Positions 8,754-19,286 of a stretch of 64,000 bases of DNA are shown piece by piece. Below the pieces are notes generated by a model. That model was given only the letters and a program-made list of their open reading frames with translations. It had not been told where the DNA came from and did not search any database. This DNA is from Psychrobacter sp. FDAARGOS_221. GTDB taxonomy: Bacteria; Pseudomonadota; Gammaproteobacteria; Pseudomonadales; Moraxellaceae. The translations under genes were made by a program, and so were the position numbers. The stretch is from NCBI RefSeq assembly GCF_002313155.2, contig NZ_NWFK02000001.1, positions 1,302,001 to 1,366,000 of the forward strand. The letters are read 5' to 3'. Numbering within the stretch: position 1 is the first letter of the stretch; each line of letters begins with the position of its first letter.

Positions 8754-10313
8754 ATGCAGCCCACCGATACCCCAAAAAATCCGTCATCTAACACCAAAAC
8801 CAAGCGTTCTGTATTGGCTGATGCACCGAGCAAAAAACAGTCCAAACCAAGCTCACGTGTGCGTCGTCGTCTAAAAGATGCCCCGCCGCTTCCTTTTAAA
8901 ATCGATGGCCTGTCTCATGACGGTCGTGGCGTGGCCATTTATGGCAACCAATTTGGTACAGAAGACGGACACAGTGAAGACAAGCATGGCAAAAAAGTAT
9001 TTGTCAGCTTTGCACTGCCTGATGAATCTGTTGAAGTACGCCTGACCAACAGTCGTAAAAGCTTTGAAGAGGGTGACGCTGTCAAACTGATTAGCAACCC
9101 ACATCCAGAGCGTCAGACCCCGCCCTGCCCTCATTTTGGTATATGCGGCGGTTGTAGCTTGCAACATTGGCAGCCTGAAGGCCAAATCGCGTTTAAACAA
9201 ACCGTATTAGCTGAGCTGTTAGAGCATCAGGCCAATATTCAGCCTGATAATTGGCTTGAGCCCGTCGTGGCAGATCGTTTGGGCTATCGTACTAAGGCAC
9301 GCATGGGTGTTCGCTATGTGGCCAAAAAAGAAACCGCTTTGGTCGGTTTCCGTGAGCGCAACAGCAACTTCTTAGCTGAGTTAAATGAGTGCCATATTCT
9401 TGATGAGCGCATTGGCTTCGAGCTTGAAAACTTAAAAGCACTTATTAGCTCGTTAGAAGCACGTGCACACATTGCTCAAATCGAATTAGCTATGGGTGAA
9501 GCGCTACCAGAGCTGCCAGATGGCGATCAACCTGTCGCACTAATTTTACGTCATCTAGAACCCTTATCTAACACTGATATCGAGCGATTAAAGACTTTCT
9601 TTAAAGCACGCCAATGGCAGCTTTATCTGCAGTCTAAAGGTCCTGATAGTATCCAACGTGTCGCTTTAAATGATTATGATGATATGAGTCAGCAGTTTGG
9701 CCGCTTGTATTATCAGCTTCCTGAGTTTGATTTAACTTACGAATTTATCCCGACTGACTTTACGCAAGTGAACTTATCGGTGAATCGCAAGATGACTAAG
9801 CTAGCGTGTGACTTACTCGACTTAAAACCAGGCGAGCGCGTACTGGATTTGTTTAGTGGTTTGGGCAACTTTAGTTTACCTCTAGCACGCTTGGTCGGCG
9901 GTGATGATGGTTCGCAAGGTCTTGCCATCGGCGTTGAAGGCTCAGATGCAATGACAGCCCGCGCAGCAGATAATGCCAAGCGCAATGGCATCACCAATAC
10001 TGAGTTTTATAATCAAGATTTGACTCAAGACTTTAGTGATCAGCCTTGGGCACAGCAAGGTTTTGATGCCATCTTAATTGACCCACCTCGCTCTGGCGCT
10101 TGGGAGGTCATGCAGTATTTACCACGCTTTAATGCCCAGCGTATTGTCTATGTGTCTTGTAACCCGGCCACATTAGCACGCGATACTAAAACTTTAATTG
10201 AGCAAGGTTACCGCCTAACAGACGCCGGCGTAATGGATATGTTCTGTCATACTGGCCATGTTGAATCTATCGCCCGCTTTGAAAAAGTGACCGATATTTC
10301 AGAAGCTGATTAA
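8754..10313 (+). CDS. rlmD: 23S rRNA (uracil-1939-C5)-methyltransferase RlmD
   Basis: SAM-dependent enzyme that makes m5U1939 in 23S rRNA. A basic N-terminal tail (1-45) precedes a TRAM domain. Four cysteines, Cys125, Cys131, Cys134 and Cys213, fit the 4Fe-4S cluster of this family ([10 protein letters not shown]). The SAM site is [10 protein letters not shown] (365-374), DPPRSG follows at 443-448, the nucleophile is Cys469 in [12 protein letters not shown] and the general base is in GHVES. Length is 519 residues against about 430 in E. coli; the excess is mostly the N-terminal tail and a loop near 66-80. It is followed by a terminator, so it does not run into relA. Confidence 0.93.
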   Translation: MQPTDTPKNPSSNTKTKRSVLADAPSKKQSKPSSRVRRRLKDAPPLPFKIDGLSHDGRGVAIYGNQFGTEDGHSEDKHGKKVFVSFALPDESVEVRLTNSRKSFEEGDAVKLISNPHPERQTPPCPHFGICGGCSLQHWQPEGQIAFKQTVLAELLEHQANIQPDNWLEPVVADRLGYRTKARMGVRYVAKKETALVGFRERNSNFLAELNECHILDERIGFELENLKALISSLEARAHIAQIELAMGEALPELPDGDQPVALILRHLEPLSNTDIERLKTFFKARQWQLYLQSKGPDSIQRVALNDYDDMSQQFGRLYYQLPEFDLTYEFIPTDFTQVNLSVNRKMTKLACDLLDLKPGERVLDLFSGLGNFSLPLARLVGGDDGSQGLAIGVEGSDAMTARAADNAKRNGITNTEFYNQDLTQDFSDQPWAQQGFDAILIDPPRSGAWEVMQYLPRFNAQRIVYVSCNPATLARDTKTLIEQGYRLTDAGVMDMFCHTGHVESIARFEKVTDISEAD

Positions 10314-10359
10314 GCGTTATGTGAACTTTTGATTGACAATTAATTTGAGCTCAATAATT

Positions 10360-10398
10360 GCAGGTCTAAACTGAGTTTAGGCCTGCTATTTTATATTT
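10360..10398 (+). terminator. Intrinsic terminator of rlmD
   Basis: 12-bp stem with one U-G pair (10360-10371 with 10375-10386), a 3-nt loop and a T-rich tail TATTTTATATTT. Confidence 0.8.
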
Positions 10399-10565
10399 AT
10401 ACCTCTTTTTATAGCGACAGTTTTAGCAGCTTTATTTGGGAAAAGTCTTTAAGAAATCAGTCCAAGTCGTCAAACGAGTACATACCAACCTAAACCTGTC
10501 AATTGCCATATCAGTCCGATTAAAAATAAATCACATTTAGAGTACAGTTGTACACAATTAGTACC

Positions 10566-10593
10566 TTGAAATTTAATTTTTAGACAAGATAAT
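10566..10593 (+). promoter_or_regulatory. Possible relA promoter
   Basis: TTGAAA at 10566-10571 and GATAAT at 10588-10593 with 16-bp spacing. It would give a leader of about 240 nt before the relA TTG. Confidence 0.4.
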
Positions 10594-10840
10594 AATAGGT
10601 AGTCATTATCAGTGCGTAAGGCACCATAAATTATTGAAAACCTTAATGTCTGCTAAACATTAAACGGCAGTATTTAGGTTTAGCCAGATACTTTCAGCAG
10701 CTTTATGAAACGTCTAAATTTTTCAGCGACTGACAGCCTAAATCACTAAAAATAATAACTTCACAGATGCTGAATAAGATAACGACTAACAAAACAAATT
10801 AGACAGCCTGCTTGATAAATACATACAAAGGGAGGAAGAC

Positions 10841-13504
10841 TTGGTAAAAGTTCGTGAAGGGTTACCCCTGATTGATGGTCAAACGACGGCGGAAGACAGC
10901 GCCTCCCTAGCGGCACAAATGATAGCCCAGCAGCAGCATGGCTATTATAACCCTACCCGCGTCTCCTACGATATGCTTAACGAAGATCTGAAAAAGCAGT
11001 TGGCAACTTCAAAGTTGACCACAGCCATGGATCGTACCCTACAAGCAGACATATTGCCGCTTAATGATGTCTCCATTCTAAAAAAGATTCAGCTTGATAA
11101 CCTGACTTACTTTCAAAATACAGCGCACCCTACCACAGGTGATCATGTCCGGTCTAACAGCAACATGGGTAATCAAGGCGATAGTAGTGTATCTACCGCT
11201 GAAACAGATGCCAAATTAACCGATGAACCAACCAAGAAACTGGCAGAAAATACTCTCATTGACCTGCCTGCTTGGCTAAAGGCGGTTTCCAACCGAGTCA
11301 ATATCTCACAGTTGCCAGATTTGGCTAAAGCCTGTGACTTGATTGGCACTAAGTCTAGCTTAGACGAAGAAGGCGGTCGCTCTAGCGCCTTTATGACAGG
11401 TATTGGCATGACCGATATCCTAACCTATTTATATCAAGATGAAGATGCGCTGACCGCTGCTATGCTCTATCGTGCTGCACGTACGCAGCTGATTACGCAT
11501 GCGCGTATCCAAGAGGTGTTTGGCAATGAAGTCGCTACCTTGGTAAAAGATGCGTTGGCCATGGGGCGGTTGTCAGAAATTATTGAAAGTAACAAACACC
11601 TAGAAGATCACTTCGTTAATAACCAACGCGAGCAGTTGTCTAATATCTACAGTATGCTAATCTCAATGACCAACGATGTGCGTGTGGTATTGATTAAGCT
11701 GGCTGAGCGTACCTTTGCTATGCGCGAGCTATCCTACGCCAGCGAAGAGCGTCGACAGCGCGTATCACGTGAGGTAATGACCATCTATGCGCCACTGGCA
11801 CACCGCTTAGGTATTGCGCAAATAAAGTGGGAGCTTGAGGATTTAGCATTCCGCTATTTGGCCCCCGAACGCTACAAAGAAACCGCCAAGCTATTGGCAG
11901 AAAAGCGCAGTGAGCGTGAAGCCTATATCGAGCGTGTACAAGCAAAACTTGAAAACGCCCTAAAAGAGGCCGGTATCAAAGGCGAGGTCTCTGGACGGGT
12001 CAAGCACATCTACTCTATTTATCGCAAAATGAAGCTCAAAGGGCTATCCTTTGATCAACTTTATGATATCCGTGCGCTACGTGTGTTGGTCGATACGCCA
12101 GCTGAGTGTTACCACACTTTAGGCTTGGTGCATGGCATGTGGCGCCATATTCCTGAACAGTTTGACGACTATATAACCAATCCTAAAGCCAATGGTTATC
12201 GCTCATTACATACCGCTGTTATTGCGGAACACAAGTCATTAGAGATTCAAATTCGTACCCATCAGATGCACTTCGAAGCTGAGCTGGGTATGTGTGCTCA
12301 CGTTAACTACAAAGAGGGCGGCAAAAATAAACAAGACGCTTATCTGAGTCAAAAGATTAACTCGTTGCGTCAGCTGTTATTGGCCGGAAGCGACAATACC
12401 AATAAAAACCTGCTTGACCCTAACTTAACCGAAGAATTTGGGCAAGACGTAGAGTCAGATGACGAGCAGTTGGTCGATTTTGGTGAGCTTGAACACATTT
12501 ACGTCTTTAGCCGTGACGGTGACATTACTGAATTACCAAAAGGTGCTACGGTGCTCGATTTTGCCTATTATGTGCATACTCAAGTCGGTAACCGTGCCCA
12601 AGCAGCGCGTGTTAACCAACGCTTTGTGCCACTCACCTATCAACTTAAGACAGGTGAACAGGTTGAGATTATCACCAAGTCATCGCGCGAGCCCAACCGT
12701 GATTGGTTGGTGCCATCTTTAGGCTATATCCAAACCAGTCGCGCCCGCTCTAAGCTACGCCAATGGTTTAATAAGCAAGATAGAGATAAGAACTTAGAAA
12801 TTGGCAAACAGATGCTTGCCAAGGAGCTTGCTCGCTTGTCGGTTAGCGCCAATAGTGTCCATCTAAAAGATTACGTTAAACACTTTGGCATGAACTCTGC
12901 CGATGATATTTTGATTGCGTTGGTCACCGGCGAGATTGGTCTGCATCAACTGACTGGTCATATTTCTCGTGAACTTAATCTAGTCACTGATAAAGATGAG
13001 CCAGACTATGTGCCTAATACGCATCACACCCAACATAAGTCCCATGATAAGCAAGATGCCAATCAGGTATACATCGACGGTCTAGATAACATTGAAACCC
13101 GTTTTGCCAATTGTTGTCAGCCCATCTATGGTGAGCCTATTGCCGGCTTTATTACCCAAAGCAGTGGCGTGTCCATTCATAACCGCGGCTGTGCAGAATA
13201 TGCCCGTCTTATTGAACGTGAACCTGAGCGTCAAATCTCAGCGACTTGGACTACCCAACAGACGACCTATCAGCCAGTTGAGATTATCATTGAAGCCTAT
13301 GACAGACGTGGCTTACTGCGTGACTTAACCCAAGTCATTGATAAAGAAAACATCAATATTCGCGGTGTAGACACCAACAGTGATAATGATAATGTGGCGC
13401 ACTTGAAGTTTAAATTAGAAGTCACCGGTCTGTCTCAGTTATCAAAACTGTTGGCAAAACTTGAGCAGCAACCAGGTATTTTACATGCCAGACGTGCTGT
13501 TTAG
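10841..13504 (+). CDS. relA: GTP pyrophosphokinase RelA ((p)ppGpp synthetase I)
   Basis: Ribosome-associated alarmone synthetase of the stringent response. The start is TTG with a strong GGAGG at 10831-10835, and MVKVRE matches the usual RelA N-terminus. Residues about 15-140 form a long poorly conserved extension, which explains 887 residues against 744 in E. coli. The hydrolase-like domain (about 150-300) lacks the HD motif, as expected for a synthetase-only RelA. The synthetase has YDIRALRVLV and FDDYITNPKANGYRSLHT (441-458). A TGS domain begins near 552. The zinc-finger region has Cys758, Cys759, His780 and Cys784, and a C-terminal ACT domain begins near 813. It is followed after 69 nt by mutM. 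Confidence 0.93.
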   Translation: MVKVREGLPLIDGQTTAEDSASLAAQMIAQQQHGYYNPTRVSYDMLNEDLKKQLATSKLTTAMDRTLQADILPLNDVSILKKIQLDNLTYFQNTAHPTTGDHVRSNSNMGNQGDSSVSTAETDAKLTDEPTKKLAENTLIDLPAWLKAVSNRVNISQLPDLAKACDLIGTKSSLDEEGGRSSAFMTGIGMTDILTYLYQDEDALTAAMLYRAARTQLITHARIQEVFGNEVATLVKDALAMGRLSEIIESNKHLEDHFVNNQREQLSNIYSMLISMTNDVRVVLIKLAERTFAMRELSYASEERRQRVSREVMTIYAPLAHRLGIAQIKWELEDLAFRYLAPERYKETAKLLAEKRSEREAYIERVQAKLENALKEAGIKGEVSGRVKHIYSIYRKMKLKGLSFDQLYDIRALRVLVDTPAECYHTLGLVHGMWRHIPEQFDDYITNPKANGYRSLHTAVIAEHKSLEIQIRTHQMHFEAELGMCAHVNYKEGGKNKQDAYLSQKINSLRQLLLAGSDNTNKNLLDPNLTEEFGQDVESDDEQLVDFGELEHIYVFSRDGDITELPKGATVLDFAYYVHTQVGNRAQAARVNQRFVPLTYQLKTGEQVEIITKSSREPNRDWLVPSLGYIQTSRARSKLRQWFNKQDRDKNLEIGKQMLAKELARLSVSANSVHLKDYVKHFGMNSADDILIALVTGEIGLHQLTGHISRELNLVTDKDEPDYVPNTHHTQHKSHDKQDANQVYIDGLDNIETRFANCCQPIYGEPIAGFITQSSGVSIHNRGCAEYARLIEREPERQISATWTTQQTTYQPVEIIIEAYDRRGLLRDLTQVIDKENINIRGVDTNSDNDNVAHLKFKLEVTGLSQLSKLLAKLEQQPGILHARRAV

Positions 13505-13573
13505 GCTATGGTTTGATTTAAACTTGTGATTTGATTTAAGTTAATAATATAAAACAAAATAAGATAAGCAACG

Positions 13574-14500
13574 ATGCCTGAGTTACCTGAAGTCGAAACC
13601 ACAAAAGTAAGCTTAACGCCCTTGTTAAATCAGCAAGTGGCCAAAGTTGACGTATTCCAGCCTAAGCTGCGCTGGCCGGTACCAAATGACCTAGCACAGC
13701 TAGAAGGTTATCAGTTAAAGCAGGTCTCTCGCCGCGCAAAATATCTTATTTTACAGTTTCAGCGTGACTCAGATAATCAAGATAGTTTGGTTTTAGATAA
13801 AAATAAGCCGCAATATAAGTCTGTGATTATCCACCTGGGCATGTCAGGCAGTCTTCAGCAGTTTGAAGAAGGCAGTGACAAGCGCAAGCACGATCATTTG
13901 ATTCTTCATTTTCAAAACCCTCAAAACCCAGGCGCTGATAAACAGCTGCATTATCATGATCCACGCCGCTTTGGGGCTCTACTTTGGTTTGATGATTATG
14001 CTGATCGACTGTTCTCACATTTAGGCGCAGAACCGTTAAGTGAAGAGTTTAACGCGTCGTACCTGTATAACCGAATCCATAGAATTGCTGAAAATAAGGA
14101 ACGCGGTCAGTCAAATAAAAAAGCACTGAAGCCCATATCGCGCCCGATTAAATCGGTTATTATGGATCAGGTTGTGGTGGTTGGTGTGGGTAATATATAT
14201 GCAACCGAAAGCTTATTCTTGTCTCATATCCATCCTAGCACCCCAGCAGATCAACTGAGTAAAACTCAGCTTGAAACATTAACTAAGCACATTCGCGCCA
14301 TTTTACAACGCGCTATTGAAAAGGGAGGCTCCAGCTTACGTGACTTCAAAGTAGCCAGTGATGCAACTGGATATTTTCAGCAGACATTACTGGTATATGG
14401 CAAGCATAAAGAGCCTTGCCCAACTTGCGGCACTGATATCGATAAAGTAGTGATTAATGGCCGTGCCAGTACGTTTTGTCCAGAGTGCCAGCCACTTTAA
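13574..14500 (+). CDS. mutM: Formamidopyrimidine-DNA glycosylase (Fpg)
   Basis: Base-excision repair glycosylase/AP lyase that removes 8-oxoguanine and formamidopyrimidines. The catalytic Pro2-Glu3 are in MPELPEVETT, the conserved Lys56 is in SRRAKYL, and HLGMSGSL follows. VVGVGNIYATESLF is the helix-two-turn-helix. The C-terminal zinc finger uses Cys282, Cys285, Cys302 and Cys305. Length is 308 residues against about 270; an insertion of roughly 20 residues lies at 63-82 and smaller ones near 115-123. It ends at the bidirectional terminator facing mscL. Confidence 0.93.
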   Translation: MPELPEVETTKVSLTPLLNQQVAKVDVFQPKLRWPVPNDLAQLEGYQLKQVSRRAKYLILQFQRDSDNQDSLVLDKNKPQYKSVIIHLGMSGSLQQFEEGSDKRKHDHLILHFQNPQNPGADKQLHYHDPRRFGALLWFDDYADRLFSHLGAEPLSEEFNASYLYNRIHRIAENKERGQSNKKALKPISRPIKSVIMDQVVVVGVGNIYATESLFLSHIHPSTPADQLSKTQLETLTKHIRAILQRAIEKGGSSLRDFKVASDATGYFQQTLLVYGKHKEPCPTCGTDIDKVVINGRASTFCPECQPL

Positions 14501-14626
14501 CTAGCTGGCTTTGATGAAATTAAAGTTTTTTTAGATTGATATGATATTTAGTTAGATTAATATCTAGATAGTTATTTAGATTATATCTTCAGCACAAACT
14601 GTTGGTTTGTATATTTTGATAGAGCT

Positions 14627-14659
14627 AAAAAAAAGAAGCCAAATTGGCTTCTTTTTTTT
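14627..14659. terminator. Bidirectional terminator between mutM and mscL
   Basis: Perfect 14-bp stem: eight A then GAAGCC, a 5-nt loop AAATT, then GGCTTC and eight T. It works in both directions between convergent genes. Confidence 0.92.
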
Positions 14660-14681
14660 GCATTGAAAATAGCAGTGTTAA

Positions 14682-15116
14682 TTACTTGCTTAGCTTTTTG
14701 CTAATTTCACGTAATAACAATACTTCTTCTGATGGTGTATCTTCAACCACTTCTTCTTCAACCGCATTGTTACGGCGCATTTTGTTCATGCCTTTAACCA
14801 TCATAAAGATAATGAAGGCTAAAATTAAGAAGTTAATTAATACGGTGATGAAGCTACCGTAAGCTAAGATAGGAATACCCGCTCCTTTTAAGCTGTCGTA
14901 TGTCATGGCAACGCCTTCTGGCACATCACCTAGTACAATAAACATGTTCTTAAAGTTGATTTCGCCACCGGCAATGAAAGCCACGATAGGCATAATGACA
15001 TCTTCAACCAATGAGGTGGTAATGGTTGAAAAAGCACCGCCGATAATGACACCGACTGCCAAATCCATAACATTGCCTTTTAGGGCAAACTCTTTAAATT
15101 CTGAGATCATGCTCAT
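14682..15116 (-). CDS. mscL: Large-conductance mechanosensitive channel
   Basis: Inner-membrane pentameric channel that opens on hypo-osmotic shock. FKEFALKGNVMDLAVGVIIG at the N-terminus is the MscL signature (amphipathic helix and TM1), TM2 is near residues 86-108, and KGMNKMRR starts the cytoplasmic end. Length is 144 residues, typical. GGAGA upstream of ATG 15116 is the ribosome site. Monocistronic, convergent with mutM. Confidence 0.95.
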   Translation of the reverse strand: MSMISEFKEFALKGNVMDLAVGVIIGGAFSTITTSLVEDVIMPIVAFIAGGEINFKNMFIVLGDVPEGVAMTYDSLKGAGIPILAYGSFITVLINFLILAFIIFMMVKGMNKMRRNNAVEEEVVEDTPSEEVLLLREISKKLSK

Positions 15117-15434
15117 AAATTGTCTCCAAAACCATCTGTGATACTTAACTAATGCACTAAACTTTGCCTATTATAATCTATAACTAATCACAGTGGTTAA
15201 CCAGATTAACGAATACAAAGACAAGCAGTAAGTCGCAATAATCTACTAAAAGATCAGTAGCAGTTCTTTGTAAGGTATCTCAGAAGCATTTAATATCAAA
15301 AAATATCTTAATAGAATAGGTGTAAAAAAGGGATGACATAATAGCTTATGTTATCCCTTTTGTTTATTAGTTTATTGTTAATAAATAATAAACATTAAGT
15401 ACTAATAAACGATTTTGGTTAAAACCGTATTAGC
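15117..15434. other. Intergenic region between typA and mscL
   Basis: 318 nt. It contains the typA terminator and the mscL promoter region; no gene is seen. Confidence 0.6.
15326..15361 (-). terminator. Intrinsic terminator of typA
   Basis: 16-bp stem (15326-15341 with 15346-15361, one G-U pair) with a 4-nt loop and T6 on the minus strand, 74 nt after the typA stop. Confidence 0.85.
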
Positions 15435-17282
15435 TTACTTTTCTTTTTTACGGCCGTGACGCTTACGCTCACTTTCAGTTAAATATTTTTTACGTAAACG
15501 AATCGACTTAGGTGTCACTTCAACCAGCTCATCATCTTCGATAAACTCAAGCGCTTGCTCAAGAGTGAACTTGATAGCAGGAACTAAGGTTAACGCTTCA
15601 TCGGTACCACTGGCACGAACGTTGGTTAACTGCTTAGCAGTCGTTGGGTTAACAACCATATCATCACTACGTGAGTTTAGACCAACAATCATACCCTCAT
15701 ACACTTCTAGTTGAGGTTCGGCAAATAACTTACCGCGTTTTTGTAGGTTAAACAACGCATAGCCCAAGCAAACACCGTTGGCCATAGAAACCAGCACACC
15801 ATTGGTACGACCACCAACATCACCAATTTTTTGTGGACCATAATGCGAGAAGCTTGAGGTTAAGATACCGGTACCTGATGTCAATGTCATGAACTCAGAA
15901 CGGAAACCAATCAAGCCACGAGCTGGCATAACGGCTTCAATACGCATACGGCCTTTACCATCAAGTTGCATATCGGTCATTTCGCCTTTGCGCAGACCTA
16001 CTTGCTCCATGATAGTACCTTGATGCTGCTCTTCCACATCAAAAATCACATTTTCATAAGGCTCTTGTAGCTTACCGTCTACTTCTTTCACGATAACTTC
16101 TGGACGTGATACTGCAAGCTCGAAGCCTTCACGACGCATATTTTCGATCAGTACAGATAAGTGAAGCTCACCACGACCAGATACTTTAAATTTCTCTGCT
16201 GACTCAGTGTCTTCAACACGTAGTGCCACGTTATGAATCAATTCGCGCTCTAAACGCTCACGAATATTACGTGAGGTTACAAACTTACCTTCGCGACCAG
16301 CGAATGGTGAGTTGTTAACCTGGAACGTCATAGAAACAGTCGGCTCATCTACCGTTAATGGCGGTAATGCTTCGACATTATTTGGATCACAAATGGTGTC
16401 TGAGATATTCAACGCATCGATACCGGTAATACAAACAATATCACCTGCTTGAGCGTTTTCAACATCAATACGATCTAGGCCATGATAGCCCATGATTTTT
16501 AAGATACGACCGTTGCGGGTTTTACCTTCTTTATCAATAACAGTCACTGGTGTGTTAGTCGAAATGCGACCACGCTCGATACGACCAATACCAATAACAC
16601 CAACAAAGCTGTTGTAATCTAAGCTTGAGATTTGCATACGGAAAGGTGCATCCGCATCAACTTGAGGTGGCTCTACCACATCAACAATAGTCTCAAATAA
16701 TGGCGTCATATCTTCAGCCAGCTCATCTGCCTGAAGACCGGCAATACCATTTAAAGCTGATGCATAAACGATTGGGAAATCAAGCTGCTCATCAGTAGCG
16801 CCTAGGTTATCAAATAGATCAAAAATTTGATCCATTACCCAATCAGGACGTGCACCAGGACGGTCAATCTTGTTAATAACGACAATAGGTTTCAAGCCTT
16901 GCTCGAAAGCTTTTTGAGTTACAAATCGGGTTTGCGGCATTGGACCATCAACAGCATCTACGACTAATAATACGCAGTCTACCATTGACATAACGCGCTC
17001 TACTTCGCCACCGAAGTCGGCGTGGCCAGGGGTATCCACAATATTAATGCGATACTCAATATCTCTGGTCGGATGTTGCCATTTAATGGCTGTGTTCTTA
17101 GCAAGAATCGTAATACCACGTTCCTGCTCAATCGCGCCTGAATCCATTGCGCGTTCCGCAATATTAGCTCGGTCGTCGAAGGTACCTGATTGATGTAATA
17201 ATTTATCAACTAAGGTAGTTTTACCGTGATCGACGTGGGCAATGATAGCGATATTGCGTAAATTTTGTATTTCATTAGACAT
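15435..17282 (-). CDS. typA: Translational GTPase TypA/BipA
   Basis: Ribosome-binding GTPase related to EF-G, needed for ribosome assembly and growth at low temperature. G1 is [14 protein letters not shown], the switch region has [12 protein letters not shown]3 is [12 protein letters not shown] and G4 is NKIDR. The C-terminal third has the TypA-specific [20 protein letters not shown] region. Length is 615 residues, as in the family. Monocistronic with its own terminator. Confidence 0.95.
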   Translation of the reverse strand: MSNEIQNLRNIAIIAHVDHGKTTLVDKLLHQSGTFDDRANIAERAMDSGAIEQERGITILAKNTAIKWQHPTRDIEYRINIVDTPGHADFGGEVERVMSMVDCVLLVVDAVDGPMPQTRFVTQKAFEQGLKPIVVINKIDRPGARPDWVMDQIFDLFDNLGATDEQLDFPIVYASALNGIAGLQADELAEDMTPLFETIVDVVEPPQVDADAPFRMQISSLDYNSFVGVIGIGRIERGRISTNTPVTVIDKEGKTRNGRILKIMGYHGLDRIDVENAQAGDIVCITGIDALNISDTICDPNNVEALPPLTVDEPTVSMTFQVNNSPFAGREGKFVTSRNIRERLERELIHNVALRVEDTESAEKFKVSGRGELHLSVLIENMRREGFELAVSRPEVIVKEVDGKLQEPYENVIFDVEEQHQGTIMEQVGLRKGEMTDMQLDGKGRMRIEAVMPARGLIGFRSEFMTLTSGTGILTSSFSHYGPQKIGDVGGRTNGVLVSMANGVCLGYALFNLQKRGKLFAEPQLEVYEGMIVGLNSRSDDMVVNPTTAKQLTNVRASGTDEALTLVPAIKFTLEQALEFIEDDELVEVTPKSIRLRKKYLTESERKRHGRKKEK

Positions 17283-17453
17283 ATATTAAAGACTCAATAT
17301 TTTTCGGGTAATAATTAGTAACTGTATTTCTTGGCAGCAGTATAACACTATTATGTGACAGCTTTTTAACTGATTTTATAATTGCTTGAAGAAAATAATA
17401 AAAGTTACTTTTTGGTTTGATATCAACAGGGTTGATATAAATAAGAATAAAAC

Positions 17454-17485
17454 AAAAAAAAGCTACCAATTGGCAGCTTTTTTTT
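17454..17485 (-). terminator. Terminator of ompA
   Basis: Eight A then GCT facing AGC then eight T, with a short inner CCAATTGG palindrome. It lies 28 nt after the ompA stop and is symmetrical, so it can act both ways. Confidence 0.8.
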
Positions 17486-17513
17486 AAATAACTACTAAAA
17501 CATACTCAAGATA

Positions 17514-18677
17514 TTACTGAACGTTCATATCTTTAGTTTGATCAACAGTCATGGTTTTGTTACCAGTGATAACAGCATATACACGACGGTTCATCGCACG
17601 ACCTTCTTCAGTATCGTTAGGAGCGATTGGACGATCGAAACCATAACCAACAGTGCTTAGACGGTTTGGAGCAACGCCAAATTCGTTAGTAAGCATAGTT
17701 TTCACAGCGATAGCACGTGCTTCAGATAGACGCTGGTTGTAGGTAGCAGAACTGCGGCTAGTTTTAGAAGCGTGACCTTCGATGCTAGCAGATGAGTTTG
17801 GATACTCACGCATTTTTTCAGCTACTTTAGCAATTTCTGGCTTGTACTGTTCTTTGATTACTGATTTGTCGTTGTCAAAGAATACACGTAATTCCATTTT
17901 CAGTTCGTCATCGATCTGAACTTGAACTGGACAGCCGCGCTCGTCAACTACAACGTTAGGTGCAGTGTTTGGACACTGGTCTAATCTGTCAACAACGCCG
18001 TCGCCGTCTGAATCTTGGTCAGCTTCAACAACAACAACTGGAGTAGGTTCAACTGTTGCTACAGGTGGCGCAGCAACTGCTGGAGCTAAGTGACCGCCTA
18101 GAACTACTTCTAGACCAGCAAGAGCCATACCTTCCCACCAGTTTTGGTCGAAGTTATGAATCGCACGCGCTTCACCACGTAGGCTTAGTGCGTCGTTGAT
18201 GCGATACATAGCACCTAGACCTAGGTTACCGATAGTGTCTTTTGAATCAGCAGTTCTAGTACCATCTCTGCTTTCATACTTAAGCTTAGACTGACCAGCA
18301 CCAACTAAAGCGTATGGACGGAATGCGCTGTCACGGTAACCAGTGAACTCGTCAAAGCCTACTAGGAAGTTACCAGAGATCATTCTTTGTTCCATATCGC
18401 CAACTTCTTGGCCATTGCTTTGAGCATCAGTATCAGAGATGCCGTATTCAATTTGGAACTGAGTAGATGGGGTTAGTTCGATACCAAGAGCGGCACCAGT
18501 ATATAGGCCATCTTCTTTCGAGATGTCGCTACCAAATAACTCTGCAGTTCTTTCTTCAGTTTTACTACCTTCAGTGTAGTGGTAACCTAATAGTAGTGGA
18601 CTAACTGTTACGCCTGCAGTTGCTAGCATTGGTGCAGAAGCTGCAAGTATAGCCAAAGTCATCTTATTGAATTTCAT
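17514..18677 (-). CDS. ompA: OmpA/OprF-type outer membrane protein
   Basis: Major outer-membrane protein that links the membrane to peptidoglycan. I start at ATG 18677, behind a strong GGAGGAAG site, giving the signal peptide MKFNKMTLAILAASAP with ATA before the mature part; an in-frame start 33 nt upstream has no ribosome site. Then come an eight-stranded beta-barrel (about 22-190), a Pro/Val-rich linker, a calcium-type repeat DSDGDGVVDRLDQCP and a C-terminal OmpA domain with SIEGHASKTS, NQRLSEARA and GRAMNRRV. Length is 387 residues. The strong leader and terminator fit high expression. Similar to Acinetobacter OmpA. Confidence 0.92.
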   Translation of the reverse strand: MKFNKMTLAILAASAPMLATAGVTVSPLLLGYHYTEGSKTEERTAELFGSDISKEDGLYTGAALGIELTPSTQFQIEYGISDTDAQSNGQEVGDMEQRMISGNFLVGFDEFTGYRDSAFRPYALVGAGQSKLKYESRDGTRTADSKDTIGNLGLGAMYRINDALSLRGEARAIHNFDQNWWEGMALAGLEVVLGGHLAPAVAAPPVATVEPTPVVVVEADQDSDGDGVVDRLDQCPNTAPNVVVDERGCPVQVQIDDELKMELRVFFDNDKSVIKEQYKPEIAKVAEKMREYPNSSASIEGHASKTSRSSATYNQRLSEARAIAVKTMLTNEFGVAPNRLSTVGYGFDRPIAPNDTEEGRAMNRRVYAVITGNKTMTVDQTKDMNVQ

Positions 18678-18733
18678 AAACTTCCTCCAAGGGGGTGGTT
18701 TTGTGTGCAAGAAACACTTAATACCTTAAATTA

Positions 18734-18763
18734 ATTATAACACTTAGCCCATCTATTACACAA
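18734..18763 (-). promoter_or_regulatory. ompA promoter
   Basis: On the minus strand TTGTGT (18758-18763) and TATAAT (18734-18739) with 18-bp spacing; the -10 is extended (TGTTATAAT). It predicts a 5' leader of about 50 nt. Confidence 0.55.
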
Positions 18764-19060
18764 ACTAAGCACTAATTTATACTTTCGCATAATAGCTTAT
18801 ATATAAATTAAATAATTTACAACATATTTTTGTGACTCAGTCATCTAATACACACAGCAACCACATGAGTTCCCTCAGTGATTTTATTGAAGTTTCTTTA
18901 ATATATTAAAAAAGAAACAACAACCGCTTTAATTTATGTGATTAAATGATATCAATCAATAAAGCTAAATGTGATGCACAAATTACTAAAATCAATTCTA
19001 ATACATAGAACCAAATAGTTCTATCCCTAACGCTACTTTTTTCACCAAATGTAACAAAAT

Positions 19061-19089
19061 TTGACAATAGTGCCTATTATTCCCATATT
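19061..19089 (+). promoter_or_regulatory. Possible promoter of the FimT-like gene
   Basis: TTGACA at 19061-19066 and CATATT at 19084-19089, 17-bp spacing. The -35 is consensus, the -10 is weak. It overlaps a direct repeat, a possible operator. Confidence 0.3.
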
Positions 19090-19286
19090 AACGGCAAGGT
19101 TATATGTTAATTATTCCCAATAATCTTACCTACTGGGTACAAATGAATAGAAACCTTTGATTAATGACTGGTTATTAGGATTTATTACATATTGTCGATT
19201 ATAGACTATTTTTGTGGCTGTTTAATGGCTCCGCTTCTAACGGTTTTCATCATCAACTTTAACGCTTTCTAACTCAATGAGATGAT

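Larger units (their letters stand above)
10314..10840. other. Intergenic region between rlmD and relA
   Basis: 527 nt without a gene. It holds the rlmD terminator, a likely relA promoter and a long A/T-rich relA leader of about 240 nt that contains GTACAGTTGTAC, a small inverted repeat. No reading frame with a ribosome site is seen. Confidence 0.6.
18678..19286. other. Intergenic region between ompA and the pilin-like gene
   Basis: 609 A/T-rich nt between divergent genes. It carries the ompA promoter near 18734-18763, and TTGACA at 19061 with two direct copies of ATTATTCCCA (19076-19085 and 19110-19119) around a small ATTAAC/GTTAAT inverted repeat. No gene is seen. Confidence 0.55.

Noticed and set aside
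17275..17469. 64-codon frame on the minus strand before typA
   Set aside because: Overlaps the ompA terminator and the typA start; no ribosome site and A/T-rich noncoding composition.
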